NCBI GenBank assembly: GCA_002778195.1
Contig: PCDI01000002.1
Span: 1,054,001 to 1,118,000 of the forward strand
DNA length: 64,000 bases
Source of the DNA: Raffaelea ambrosiae
Taxonomy: Eukaryota > Ascomycota > Sordariomycetes > Ophiostomatales > Ophiostomataceae
Direction of reading: 5' to 3'
The notes beneath the pieces are model-generated. The model was not told where the DNA came from, ran no database searches, and saw nothing but the letters and a program-made list of their open reading frames with translations. The translations under genes and the position numbers were made by a program. Positions 43,406 through 55,480 of this stretch are shown piece after piece. Numbering within the stretch: the first letter of the stretch is position 1; each line of letters starts with the position of its first letter.

Positions 43406-46111
43406 TTACCAACCCATCGTCTCCTCGAAGTATTCAATCCGGTGAAATCCTCCGCGCATGGCCGCAAATACGCCCGCACGAGCATTGTCAGCCATCTGGC
43501 CCGGACCAGAAACCAAGACAGCCACGCTCCCCTGGGAAGCCTCAGACTGATCGACCGTGGCCGCGATGATGCCCTTGATGTCTGGCCGGCCCTGGATAAT
43601 GCGATATCTCGCGGTGCATGTGACTGCGGGATCTTTCTCGTTGTCGCTCCCACTGGAATCTTGGCCGCTGAGCGTGCCAACTGTGCTAGCCATAGTCTCC
43701 TTTTGGCTGGACGTCTTCGAGGCAACCGACTTACTGGACGACAGCGCCGCCGGCAAGGAGGAGCCCGTCAGGTAGAAATCGGCATGGACGTCATCGCGCA
43801 GCAGAGCCTCGCGCAAGTCGGACCCGGCGATGCGGTCAAACATCACCTGCTGACGGTTTGACCATATGACGTGGAACCTAGTCGTGCGGGTGCGGCCCTC
43901 AGCAGCTCGCTGCGCATGCTCGAGCACATAAGGCACCGCGGCAGAGATGCCCGTGCCACCCACGAACAGCAGTACCGTGTCAAAGTGTTGCAGCTCCGAT
44001 TTCGCGCCGTATGGGCCCTCGATCAACAGCCTTGGGTGGACGACGCTGCCTTGCTCGGCCGCCTTGATGCACTGCTTCTTAAGGCGGTTGGTCCAGCCAT
44101 TGTAAGGGCGCACGTAGAACACGAGGCTGTTCTCGTATTCGCCGGCCTGGGTGCTGCCCGAGTCTGTACTGCTGTTGCTGTTGTCCACAATGGCCGTGCC
44201 TCCAGCTTTCTTCGTAGTGTATGCGCCGAGGGAGAAGGGGTGATTTTCCCAGCCCCTCCAAGACACTGGCTGGTATAGATAGTAGTATTGTCCCGGGCCG
44301 GGGCGGCTGGCGAAGGGAGCACCGGGGGTTATCTCGATGCGGAGGAAACCTGCGTCGGCGAAGTAGCGGACGGCCGACTTGTTGCGCACGATGTTCTTGC
44401 CCCATCTAACCCGCAGGTTGCAGTAAACCAGACGAACAATGCGCAGGAACCGGTCCAGACCCCAGATAGCCATCAATGGGTAGACCCGCTTCTGCCAGGT
44501 GGTATTCTGAAAGTTCACGTGTCTGTGTCGTAGTGTTGCATTAGCTGGCGGCCCTGCCCATGGGTGGGGGGAGAGGTGGCATTCTCTCGACGACATACCT
44601 GTACAGCGCATAGAGTGCAAGGATGGACAGACAGACATGCGTGATCAGGAAGAGTTCGTATCTCTTGAAACGGATCCACGCGTGTGAGAAGATCACCAGA
44701 AAAGACATGGAAATGACAGCCTGGACGCCCCGTAGTTAGTTGGCAGGCCAGGCCTCGACAGGGAGTGACAGGGAGCTCGGGACCTACAACAACGCCCATA
44801 TAGAAATAGTTGGTCTTGTATCCCACTATATAGTAGCCGGCTTTGCACTCGATGACCGTGTAACCGATGGAGTGGGTAATGGCCATGAGTGTGGCCACCC
44901 AGGCAATGTGACGGTGGTAGATATTGAACGACCGGAAGGAGACATTGGTGCACCACAAGAAGATGTTGTTGCGTCCGGCAAAGAGCCACAGAAACGGCAA
45001 TAGGCCAAGGGCAAGAACGCCCGTCCGGTCCGTTACGTACTGCCAGTTCTGCATAGGAAGGGAAGTGTAGTCGATGTCGCCAGTAAACGTGTCGTAGCTG
45101 ACGCAGCAGAAAACGATGGAGATGATCCAGAAGGAGTAGACAACAATCGAGTCCAGTCGACGAGGCACGGTATGCCAGAAGTACTGGATCTGGTGACGAT
45201 CGGAGCAGGGAGCCAAGCCAGCCGGGATGACGGCCCAGGTTCGAACCACATGCCATGCCTTCCCAAAGGGACCAGGACGTGCAGCTGGAGCAGAGGCGGC
45301 ACCCCCCTCGACGTCGCGTCTGGACAGCGAGCGCTCTGCCATCATAGACTTGACTGACGAGACCAGCTTCTCCAGCATAGCGACCACCAGGACGAGGCCC
45401 CAGAAGCCCATCAAGCCCCAGCTGTAATAGTCACCCAATTGGAGCGCGTAGTCTTTGGAGTACTAAATCGTGCCCAAGCCAAAACAGCAAGTCAGAAGGT
45501 GCGCCGGCCCGGGCTCGGGGAGGACAGCGGGAGGTGGGACTTACAGCGCTGTGGTAGGCAATCCTATAATACGCCTTGTCGAGGATGACCGCATTGGTTA
45601 TGGCTGTCGTCGTGCTGGTCGTGCTGGGGTCGAGAACCGGGAGAGCAGCAATGTAGCTGTCGGTGACTTTGGCCTCGATGGTAGCCATATCAATCAAAGA
45701 AGCACCAGCGCTTGCGCACAGGGACTTCCAATAAACGAGGCCCTGTGCGAAGTCCTTTTCGGAGCAGTATGCTTTCGCCGTGGCGTAGTATGAAGTCACC
45801 TCCATCTCCGACGTGCAGTATGTTGTTCCTGTAGAGCCATGGTGGTAGCCCCGCCTGGATTTGCCGCCGTGGCCAGCATGCCCTCCGGATGCGTACCCCG
45901 TCGAGGTAGAGCTGCTGCCGGAGGAGGTTGCTGTCGAGGCACTGGGGTCCTTGAACGTGTACGTGCCAAGGACGTTGTTGATGGCCAGCATGCAGTAGTC
46001 GTCGAAGGAGGTAGCCGACTTGGAAGGGCCATGTGATTTGTACCCGGCCGCCCTGGGAACAAGTCCCACCCCCAGCCCTACGAGAAGCAAGATGCTCCTG
46101 GGAGACACCAT
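43406..46111 (-). CDS. Ferric/cupric reductase transmembrane component (four exons)
   Basis: Plasma-membrane flavocytochrome that reduces Fe3+ (or Cu2+) outside the cell with cytosolic NADPH, feeding iron uptake. Exons are 46111-45545, 45462-44788, 44721-44600 and 44522-43406. Donors are GTAAGT, GTAGGT and GTATGT; acceptors are TTTAG, TCCAG and ACACAG. The product is 826 residues. Exon 1 encodes a signal peptide and a Cys-containing external domain with a His/Gly/Ser-rich stretch (GHAGHGGKSRRGYHHGS). The haem core has candidate ligands in HRHIAWVATLMAITH (His372/374, His386), and His442 and His456. The FAD motif HPFSLG is at 549-554 and the NADPH motif GGTGISAAVPYV near 640. A Ser-rich insert (about 690-740) interrupts the NADPH domain. 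A perfect siderophore-regulator GATA consensus lies 0.9 kb upstream. Metal specificity is not decided by sequence. Confidence 0.92.
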
Positions 46112-46768
46112 TTTCCTCTTGTGGAGATCTCGGAAGACCGGCGTGAAGCAGTGTAGCACGACTACAGGGTAACGGAGAGGACAATGTGAGAAAAAAGAAC
46201 AGTGAAGGTTGATGGGGGTGGAACGAAACTGTCTCCTCGAGTCCTACCTGAGCCCGTCTCGAGCGCCCCCCCAGCATGCATCCTTTATATACACATGGCA
46301 GCGGGCTAGACGCAGAACACAGAGCCCTCTGCGGACTCTCTCGACCCCCACGCAGATCGCTCGGAGGGCGTTCGAGAACGAAGAATTTCTTTTGGTCGAG
46401 GCCACCGGTGCCCTCCATCCCAGCATCCAAATGAAGACGACCCCATCTGGTTGCATATACTTGTTACTGGGCCTTCTTGAGCAATGGAGGCGAGCGGCGA
46501 ATCCAGATCCACCCACACGAATGACGAATCGAAGAACTCCATATTACTTCACGCGGCCGGATACTTGCAACTACGGTACATCCAAACCAAAAAGGCCTAG
46601 CCGAGTGTAGACATAGACTCGGCAACGACGGCCAGAAAAGGAGGCCAAAAGGAGGCCAAAAGGAGGGAAAAAAAGAAATTTCTGCCTCCCCCCCTTGCTT
46701 AGGGCTAGGTGACCAAAGATAAAAGGACCAGGCCCAAGGGTCTCTCCGGGAGGCCCTCGGCAATACTT

Positions 46769-46828
46769 ACTGTCAGCCACAAAGCCCATTTCGAACGATC
46801 TAGATGTTTTGTCGCGGTGGCTGACAGT
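46769..46828. repeat. Perfect 12-bp inverted repeat with 36-bp loop
   Basis: ACTGTCAGCCAC at 46769-46780 pairs with GTGGCTGACAGT at 46817-46828. It lies about 660 bp upstream of the ferric reductase start. Confidence 0.9.
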
Positions 46829-47006
46829 CGTTGTCGTCAAGAGTCGTCGGGAAGGCCAATCCGGCGGCGACATTTGGAACCAGCTGGCACAGAGTCATGC
46901 AATATAGAAAGCGTTCCATGGAAAAGACTCAGATGGGCGAGAATATCAATAAACAAGTCCACGTCACTAGTTGGAAGCAAATGTCCCTCGGAGGACGATG
47001 TATTCA

Positions 47007-47015
47007 ATCTGATAA
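47007..47015 (+). promoter_or_regulatory. Candidate siderophore-type GATA site (ATCWGATAA)
   Basis: ATCTGATAA matches the extended consensus ATCWGATAA of SreA/SRE-type iron-responsive GATA repressors. It is 0.9 kb upstream of the ferric reductase start. About one such match is expected by chance in a window this size, so context is the main support. Confidence 0.4.
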
Positions 47016-47076
47016 GATGGCGCGGGTGGATCAAGATAACTAGCCCAGGTTAGCGTCCTCCAGTCAAGCTTTTCTG

Positions 47077-47092
47077 CCCCCCCCCCCCCCCC
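47077..47092 (+). repeat. C homopolymer run
   Basis: Sixteen consecutive C; length may be unreliable. Confidence 0.85.
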
Positions 47093-47872
47093 AAACCCTT
47101 CCACCCTACCCACCCTCCTATAAAATTTCTCTCCCTAGCCGAAAGACTACCACGGTAGCTGCCACCGGCCTGCAGCATTTGTGCGTGGATAGATTAGATG
47201 GAGGGAAAGTGTGGGCCACGTACGAGCACACACACACTACGCATCGTCAGCATTCTTTTTTCCCTGCATAACTAATGTCTGCAGGCTGCCCTGCTAGTTG
47301 CCGAGAGGCTACTCACCGGCTGCTTGTTCGCATCTCGGCGTACATCGATGGCTGCCAGGGGTTTGCTTTTCCCGAGAACCTGACATAGGGTGTTCTGCAC
47401 CGACGACACGTCTGAGCAGACCCGTGTGTAGGGTGTCTGAGATGCTCGTGACGCTTTGCTCAGATATCCAAGCCCCTTCCACGTCCACATCCTGGTCCCG
47501 GCACTCGTGGACTAGCAGACAAGGCACCGGCTAACAAGCAGCACCCAGCTGGCAAGCGTTGTTACATCACTATCCGGAAGGCAACCTAGCGCTGGGTCTA
47601 CGCACGCGACCAAATGAAAAAAACCTGACTTCACATGGCATCTTACGATGTACGAGTAGATGATATATGCCTCAACTGGAGCCAGACAACAACAAAAACC
47701 TATCACAATGCCGAGCGGTCGGTTGGGCGAAAATACGAACATGGCCGCACTCGGAGAAGTCAGACTGCCCCCCCCCAAACCCCATTGTCTATTTCACGGC
47801 CACCTTCCTTTCGGGTTCTGTTCCAATTCCCTTTTCTTTTCTTTTGTTGCCGCTAATGTGTAGACTCCTTTT

Positions 47873-47896
47873 GCCGCCGCCGCCGCCGCCGCCGCC
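47873..47896 (+). repeat. GCC trinucleotide repeat
   Basis: Eight GCC units, non-coding as far as can be seen. Confidence 0.85.
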
Positions 47897-48848
47897 AGAA
47901 AGTACTTACTGTTTCCACTCTTCGCATGACTAGATCAGAGGTGCATTCTCACCACATCAAACAAAGGCCGGGGTGGTTACAGAGCAAGCACGGCAGGGAA
48001 GAAATGTCCTCAAACTACCATCAACTCGTGTACAATGACAATATTCGAGCATTGGAGACAAAAGAAACTATGCAGGTAGGATAACCAACTACCTCAAGCC
48101 CGGGAGTCAGTCTTGGCTTTTTTCCAGACCAAGCGGATGACTTGCCCTTTTGGGCAAGGTACCGAAAAAACAGGAGGATTCAGGAACACGTAACTCCGTG
48201 CCGACGATTCGATTTAAGCCCGATATGGGGCTGAGAACATGGCATTACGATACCAGCCCGGGCCTAACGACCACTGCGGTGCACACCCTCCACACAGCGG
48301 TCCTTCCACTGGTCAGGGAAAACTTAACGAACTACTGGCTTTCAAACAAGCAATTGTGCAAGTACTGCCGCGGGCGGGTAAGGCTACCGTCACCTACTAT
48401 GGGCACCGGTCCGCCCCCCCCCCACGAACTTTTCGGAGCGTGCCCTTGGAGCCTCGGTTCCTCAGAGTGTAACCGGAACGGTCGAGAGGTCTAGTCGCAC
48501 CTCGCACGCTCCTAGTGTTGTGAAAATTCTTTAAAAAGCGTGTAGTGATAAGATCGTTTCAGTGCAGTTTAGCAGTACGGGGCACTGTACGAGTACTGGC
48601 TGTTACGTTGTTCCCGTCCGAAACATGGGTCGTGGCTGCCGAGACTCGGCCGTATCAAGCAAGCACGAGGCCAACTAGGCATGTGACTTATGCGTTGCTA
48701 ATAATGAAAATTATAATTTATTCGGCCGTATAATCTCTGTTACTTCAGTCTCCCTGCTAGGCAGTCCGTGGATGGAAATCAATCTCGCGGTCCTCCTTCT
48801 TTATTAGCTGCACTCCAAGGGAAACATCTCCTATTGTTCTGTGTTATC

Positions 48849-50029
48849 ATGTCTTCTCCCTTCGGACACACCAGAGAGAAACATACTGGGTCCCCTGAAG
48901 GCAGCCCGCCTGGGAATGCGATTCTCCCGGCTGCACTTTCCACTGCCATAGCCCAGAGCGAAAAAGCAAGGAGGGCATCAGAGAGCTTGGAACACTACCT
49001 TCGAGAAAGATCGAAAGAATTCGAGCAAGAAGTCGAACCAGACGAGGATCTACCCCCGGTCAGCGCTCGAGATCAGCCCGAGCTAGCAGAGCTGGGTATC
49101 CAGGTTGCTCTCAAACAAAAGAAGCAGATACAACTAGAAAAGGCTGTACTCGCTCTGCAGCAAAACTCCAAAATCATCGCGCCAAAGGAAGCCAGGAAGC
49201 GCCAGAGAGACTTAAACGAGCGATACTTCTCCGCAGGCGAAGACTTGTGGCGCAGTACAACAAAAAAAGACGCTATGGAGATCCTGGCTTGGTTCGTATC
49301 TTCGAACCTGGTGTAGCTGGCCCGTCAAGCGCCATCCTTGGCTTGTACCAGAAATGCGACGGTCTCGGTATCAAAAAGAAGCGGCCGTCGAAATGGCGTG
49401 CCAATTCAGAAAGCTTCTACGATGCTTGCGGAGATAGACGTGGCCACGATGGCCAGACTTTGTGCCAAGTAAGTGGTACATGGCGCCTACGCGGAAATGC
49501 CACAGCTGCACATATTGTGCCATTCTTTCCCCAGTCTGAAGGTCTTGCTGAGCTGATGTTCGGTGACCGGGCGCCATCTCTCGAACGTGCCGGGAATTCG
49601 ATATTGATGTCCAATACAATAAAGCGCTACTTCGACCAATATCACTTCCTTGTTGTCCCCGCTGACACGGGCAGCTCTCCCATCACTAGATATCGCATCG
49701 AGTGTATATCGCCGGATATCCGCAAGGAGCAGTATATGGAGGACAAGTATATGGGGGACTTGGAGGGCAAGGAATTGACCTTCCTTAACCATAAACGACC
49801 CGTCGCCCGTTTCCTCTTCTTTCATTTTATCATGGCACTAGCAAGGATCAAGGATATTAAACGTCCCGGCTGGCAGGATATTTGGGCAAAGTACCACGAA
49901 AGGCGCCCATTCCTCACACCTGAAAAACACATTCGCCACAGTATGCTCTTGGCCCTCTCCACGCACTATGGCACAACCGACCTTGACACCGTCGACTCCT
50001 TTGTTCGGGTGTTAGGTTGGTACTTGTAG
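48849..50029 (+). CDS. HNH-nuclease-domain protein; 3' end disrupted by an LTR
   Basis: Member of the large fungal HNH_2 (PF13391-like) group, role unknown. The first part (48849-49295) encodes a charged helical N-terminus (KARRASESLEHYLRERSKEF; EARKRQRDLNERY). The second part (from 49352) is in another frame and holds the nuclease domain: KRPSKWRANSESFYDAC, TLCQVSGTWRLRGNATAAHIVPFF, RAGNSILMSNTIKRYFD. The frames can be joined by a 56-bp intron (49296-49351, donor GTATCT, acceptor CCAG, no clear branch point; 374 residues) or by a one-base shift in an A7 run (49262-49268). The last six codons and the stop lie inside an LTR that begins at 50010, so the original C-terminus is lost or replaced. 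It is the last gene before the repeat block. It could be a decayed gene. Confidence 0.65.
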
Positions 50030-50175
50030 TCAGGTAGAGGATTGCAGAAGGTAAAGGTATCTCATTAACAGAGGTAGGATCTCGTAGATTACACAACTAA
50101 ATCTTGTCCCCCCTTCTTTCGAAAAGGGCTCCGCGCCACACTTAGAGGCTCGTGCGCGTGCCCTATAACGCATCG
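50010..50175 (-). repeat. Diverged, internally deleted LTR related to the downstream elements
   Basis: From TGTTAGG at 50010 about 100 bp match the inverted 3' end of the LTRs at 50845 and 58801 (GGTACTTGTAGTCAGGTAGA, GGTATCTCATTAAC). About 100 bp of the LTR are then missing, and similarity resumes at GCTCCGCGCC and fades after about 50175. Unlike the neighbours it still has many C and G at positions that are T and A there. Confidence 0.75.
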
Positions 50176-50458
50176 CATCTCGAGCGCTGAGCTATTCGGC
50201 GGACCGCCGGTTACCTTCCGCGAGTTTGCAACGCTTACAACTGGTTCGTCCGCACCCTATTAGCTGGTGACGGACCACCGTTAACGCCGCGAACCCGCGC
50301 GGCGTTTTACGAAAGAAAGTTGGCTATTAGTGAAAGAAAAAGACGAAGGTATAAATAAAAGCGAGGCTTCGTGTTCACGTTAATATATAATTACGTGTTT
50401 AATTAAAGCGGTAATACGTATTTCAAGTTAAACGTTAATACGTGTTTAAGTTAGTTTA
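50176..50458. other. Boundary between genic DNA and the retroelement block
   Basis: GC-rich to about 50300, then AT-rich with three degenerate copies of an AATACGTGTTTAAGTTA-like motif (about 50385-50455) directly before the retroelement. No gene seen. It may be more of a diverged element. Confidence 0.45.
50454..50458. other. Left target-site duplication GTTTA
   Basis: GTTTA immediately before the 5' LTR; the same five bases follow the 3' LTR at 58790-58794. Five-base duplications are usual for Ty3/gypsy integration. Confidence 0.85.
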
Positions 50459-50845
50459 TGTAAGGATATCGCGAGCCTGCTCCGATGCGTGCCTTGCGGG
50501 CAGGTGCGTGCCTTGCGAGCAGGCTAAGCACGTGCGGACAACCTGCTTAAGCACGTGCCACCCTCAGCAGGGCACGTGACCGTACAGCCAGCGTAAGTCC
50601 GAAGGGAGGTGCGCCACGGAGCGCACGCACGGACCCCTGGGCAGGGCGCGGAGCTAGGGCTCCGCACGCGGTTTAGGGACGCTACGCACAAAGCCCTTTG
50701 GGAGCCCTCGATATAGAGAGGGCCTCCCACCCTTTTAAAAAAAGGGGGATAAGATTTAGTTGTGAATCTACGAAATTCTACCTTCGTTAATGAGATACCT
50801 CTATCTTCCGCGATCCTCTACCTGACTACAAGTACCACCCTAACA
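50459..50845 (+). repeat. 5' LTR of copy A (387 bp)
   Basis: Begins TGTAAGGATATCG and ends CCACCCTAACA (TG...CA). It is far less mutated than its partner at 58403 and contains several CACGTG and GCACGTGC motifs. Confidence 0.93.
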
Positions 50846-50989
50846 TTTCTAAATCTTCTACTTAAGGTTACTTAAAGGATTAAAGAAAATAGCACCGAGC
50901 ACGAGATAGCAGGAACGAGGGCAGACGGCGATAACGGCCGCTAGTAAAGACCCCCTATTGATGACGACCGTACTCCCTAACATCGAAGG

Positions 50990-51950
50990 AGGAGCGGTTA
51001 AAGCGAGCGATTAACCCAATAGCGAAACGCTGCTCGCGGACACGCCGGCTTAAAAGGCCGTCGAAGACGACGAACTCGTCGCGGCTCGAGCTCGCTGCGA
51101 GCTCGAATAAGCGAAGGAGCGGCTGATACTCGCTAAGCAGATCCGTGATATCGAAGCCGAGCTTTTACGAACTAAGTAATAAACTTTATAACTTCGAGCG
51201 GCTCGAACACTAGTAGCGGAAAATGTTTCGAGGTTAGCGAGCGCGTATAACGAAACGCGCGCGAGTATTAAAGACTACCGCGAGCCGACTCTTTATAATA
51301 TAATTCACTTATTAACGCTTAGCTCGAGGGTTAGCGAGAGCGAGGATTATAACGACGATAACTACGACGACGAAGTTGACGTAAAGATCTTGTTTTTTAA
51401 TAAGTTTATAAATAAGTTTATTTTTATATAATAAAATACGTAAGTAAAAGCGATAAAAGACGTTTTCGAAGCCGTTTCGTAGCGTTTTCGCGACTTTAAA
51501 AAACGCGTATTAATAACTTTATCTTAGCTTAATATCACTTTTTAAAACTAATAAAAGTAATACTTAATTAATCTAAGCTTAAAGAAGGAAATTTAACGAG
51601 CGAAGAGGTTTTAAACCTATTTTAAAAAATAAACGATAACGCTTTTTTTTAAAAGCGAGAACCCGTTGTTAATTACTCATTAATAATATTAAAAAGCGGT
51701 TTAAAACGAAAACTAAAGCTTAATTAAATTTCTTTTTTATTTTTAATTCTTCGAGTTAAAAATAAAAGCTTTTTTTAAATACTATTAAAAAAAAACTTTT
51801 TACTTTGAATTATAAAAAAACTTACGATAATCGTTAATCGTTAACTTTAATTATTAATTTATCGATTTTAATACTCTCATTATTTAAGCGAAAAACTATT
51901 AAAAGTAATATACGAAGAAAAGAAAGTTAAAAAACGAAAAGTTGCGAAGT
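50990..51950 (+). pseudogene. gag relic of copy A
   Basis: Conceptual translation across stops gives a coiled-coil-like acidic/basic stretch (DDELVAARARCELE, RIRDIEAELLR-like) near 51064-51180 and an Asp-rich segment near 51330-51390. Position after the 5' LTR and composition fit gag. Boundaries are approximate. Confidence 0.5.
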
Positions 51951-52939
51951 AACTCGAAAAAAAGATAGTAAAACACTTTTAAAAGCGCGAGTAACCCGCG
52001 CTTTAAAAGCGGTTTAAAAGAAAAAAAAGGAGAAAAGCTTAAAAAAAAAATAAATAAAAGGTTGAATATTATATATTATAACTACGAAAAAAAAAATATA
52101 TTGTATTAAAGTGTACGAAGCCGAAGACTAACTTTACGAAAGTTTAAAGAGTTAAAGGTATATCGAAGTACGACGTCGAGTTAAAGAAGAAAATAAAAAA
52201 CGCGTAAACGCTTTTATTTAACCGAAGGAGGAAGCGTTCGTCAAAGTAAAGATCGACGTATAATTATATAACTTAATCGTAGTAAAAACCGATCGAAAAC
52301 ATTAAACTATCGTTAACTTTAATACGAAAGTAAAAATTAACATCGTTTTATTAAAGTTTATTACGCGAGTCGAACTTTGAAAAAAGAAAAGTTAAGCTTC
52401 GCGCTTAAAGATAGCGGACGGTTTAATCGCTATATTAACGACGTTATAAAAAGTGCCGTTAAAGCTTATTAACTACTAAAGCCGAACTAAAGAGTTTATA
52501 CAACTTTACGTAAGTATTTCGCGAATAAAGGCGGCGAGTAAAAGCTTTATTTTTTTAAAAGTAACGACTTTAAAAGATTTAATTATTAACACGATTAAAA
52601 GCAGTTAATGGTGTTTTAATCACCGTTTAAACGAGTTTACGATTAATATACTTTGTAAGTTCGTTAAAAAAACTAAAAATACCGTAGTCGTATACGCAGT
52701 TTTCACACTCTTTAAACGTTTTGAGTAAATCAAGCTTAAGTAATACCCTTTTAAAAACGAAGCGACTTTAAAGCGTTAACCTTATAGTAGTATATTAACG
52801 AAGTTTACTAACTTTACTCTCGTATTTAACGAAACGAACGCAGTTATATTATCGCTCGCTCGAAAAACGAATTACGTAATTAATTTAATTAACGAAGCGT
52901 AGCCCTTTTACGAAACGATTTATTCTTTATTTAAACGAG

Positions 52940-53440
52940 AGTTAAAAGAGTTACGAAAGTATTTTAAAAAGAATTTATAAAACGAGCGAATTCGATTAAA
53001 TAAAAGCTTAATCGAAGCACTCATTCTTTTCGTACTTAAAAAAGACGGCTCTTTATAGCTTTACGTCGACTACTAAAGCTTTAATAAAGTTACGATTAAA
53101 AACCGCTACGCTTTTTCGTTAATTTTAAAAATTTTAAATCGGATTTTAAGCGTTAAATACTTTATTAAGCTCGATATTAAAAACGCTTATTATTAAATTC
53201 GAATTAAAAAAAGAAACGAGTGGAAAACGGCGTTTTATACGCGGTATAAACATTATAAGTATATAATCCTATCATTCGGCTTTATAAATACGTTAATTAC
53301 GTTTTAATATTATATATATACGGCTTTTTGTAAGTTAATCGACGTAACGTATATTACGTATATAAACGACGTATTAGTGTTTTTTAAAAGTTAAAACGAG
53401 TATATTAAATACGTGTAAAACGTATTCGAAAAGCTATAAA
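52940..53440 (+). pseudogene. Reverse transcriptase relic of copy A
   Basis: Strong Ty3/gypsy RT resemblance: LYVDY..LNKVTIKNRY (53052-53113), KLDIKNAYY.IRIKK then NEWKTAFYTRYKHYKY (53169-53265), LSFGFIN and TYINDVLVF (about 53350-53385). The last is the catalytic YxDD box, in which one Asp codon now reads Asn (AAC). Protease-like sequence may lie upstream near 52320-52400, and RNase H-like sequence follows at about 53720-53900. Confidence 0.85.
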
Positions 53441-54759
53441 AAGTATAGTTATTTATAAACTTGGTTAAATGCGAATTTTATTAAAACTAAGTCGAATTTT
53501 TAAGATTTATTCTTTTTAATATTAAAGTATAAATAAACCCGTTTTAAATAAAAGCCATCGTTACGTAAAAGTTGTTTAAAACGTATTAAAAGATTTAAAT
53601 GTTTTTAAGATTTTATAACTTTTATTAACGTTTTATTTAAAAGTACTTTAAAATCATAACCTCGTTAAATAAACTTTTAAAAAGGATAAAAAACGAGAAG
53701 AAGCTCGGGCGAGTGCGCTTTAACGAAAGAGCGACGTAAACATTTTACTAATTACGAAAAGAATTTACTCGCGCTCCTTTATTAAAGCACTTTAACTTAA
53801 CGCGCTGCTTACGCTTTAAAACCAATACGTTAAAATTCGTAAAAGCGGGGATTTTATTTTAATCGGACGACGAGGGTCGTTAACACTTTATTGCATTTTA
53901 GTCTTAAAAATAAAACGAGTTAAAGCTACGATATAACACTTTTAATTAAGAGATAATAGTAATTATAAATTCTTTTAAACACTAACGTTAGTACTTAAAG
54001 GGTAGCCGATATAAAATCGAAGTTTTATTAAACCATATTAACCTACGTGTATTTATATAGTAAGAGAAGTTGAACGAAAGGCAGGTTAAGTGGTATATGT
54101 ATTTCACTTTTTTTAATTTTAAGATTAAACATTGAGTTAAAAAAACCAATCTCGTCGATAGCCTTTTTCGAAGATTGGACTATTAAAAAAAACCGAATGA
54201 AGAAGAGGAGTTAAAGCTGCTTCCCAACCTCGAATCGCGGTTAGTGTTTGCGAAATAAGTGTTAGTCTCGTATATTTATTTTAGTCGCGTTAAGATCGAA
54301 GCGGTTGCGGTTTAAAAGGAGTTATCGTTTAATATAACTTATATTAACCACGTTGAAATAATACTTTAAGCGAATAAAAAGTATAAAAACCCCTTCGTTT
54401 AAATCTAATGAATTTAAGCTCACCATTTAAATACCCTTTAATAACAACCTTAAAGCGGGCTATCGTTAAAGCTACGACGACGGCCTTATCCTTTCTTTAA
54501 ACAGTTAGTCCCCTCGAGGTTATATTAAGCTGTGTTAAAAAAAAAGAATTCGTTAATATTAAATATAAACACGTTATTAATAGAGTTGCTTTAAGCCCTA
54601 TAAATAAGTGATGAAAAGACTTAGTAGTTAAAAGCTTAAATCGAAACGACTACGACCACCTTTAAACATTAAAGCGTAAGGTTAAAGGGACTACTACGAT
54701 TTAAAAATCGTATTTACGTTTTAGAAGAAAAAGTGGTGAAGAAGGAGATCTTTTAAGTA

Positions 54760-55480
54760 TATTACGATAGCTCTTTAGCAAAACACTTTAGAAAAACCCG
54801 TATAAAGGAGTTAGTAAAAAGAAAATTCTTTTAAGAGTATATAAATATATATATTTACGAGTACGTTAGTAATTGTTTAACGTGTACGCGAGGAGTAATA
54901 CCGCGGTATAAGTCGTACGGCTAGTTATAAACACTCTTTATTTTATAAAAACCGTAATAAGAAATCTTTATGAATTTTATAACGAGACTATTAAAAATCT
55001 ACTATAAAGAGTAAAACGTGAATACGATCTTAATAATTATAAACAAGCTTACGAAAATAGTAAAGTTCTTCTTTATAAAAACGACGATAACGTCGAACCA
55101 GTTAATAAAGGTTTTACATATAAAAATCGAAATAAAATTCGATATATTATACGGTATTATCTTAAACTAAAAGAGCGTTTTTATTAATACGTATTAAATA
55201 ACGCTTTACGTAAAGCTTTCAATTAAAAAACGCTTTTCTACAGCGTTTCACCCGTAAACCGATAGCTAAACCAAGAGAATAAATCAAACGTTAAAGCACT
55301 ACTTACGCGTATTTACGAACGAGTTTTAAACGAATTAAGCTAAGCTTTTACTAACAACGAAGTACGTATATAATAACGCGGTTAACGTTATAACTAGTAA
55401 TACGTTATTTTATCTCTTTATAAAATATTATTTAAAGATATATATACGAATCGAGAACGACCCTATTAAAAAAGGGGTGC
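54760..55480 (+). pseudogene. Integrase relic of copy A
   Basis: HFGKTRIKELVKRKFF near 54780-54830 resembles the zinc-binding region. A core-like ILIIINKLTKIVKFF (55025-55075) and TAFHP.TDS.TKRINQTLKHYL (about 55235-55310) resemble the DDE core of Ty3/gypsy integrases. Stops replace Gln and Trp codons. Confidence 0.85.

Larger units (their letters stand above)
46112..48848. other. 2.7-kb intergenic region upstream of the ferric reductase
   Basis: No gene recognised. It contains GGAGGCCAAAA tandem copies (about 46630-46665), a 12-bp inverted repeat, a GATA consensus, C-runs (47077-47092 and near 48416) and a GCC trinucleotide repeat (47873-47896). Confidence 0.55.
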
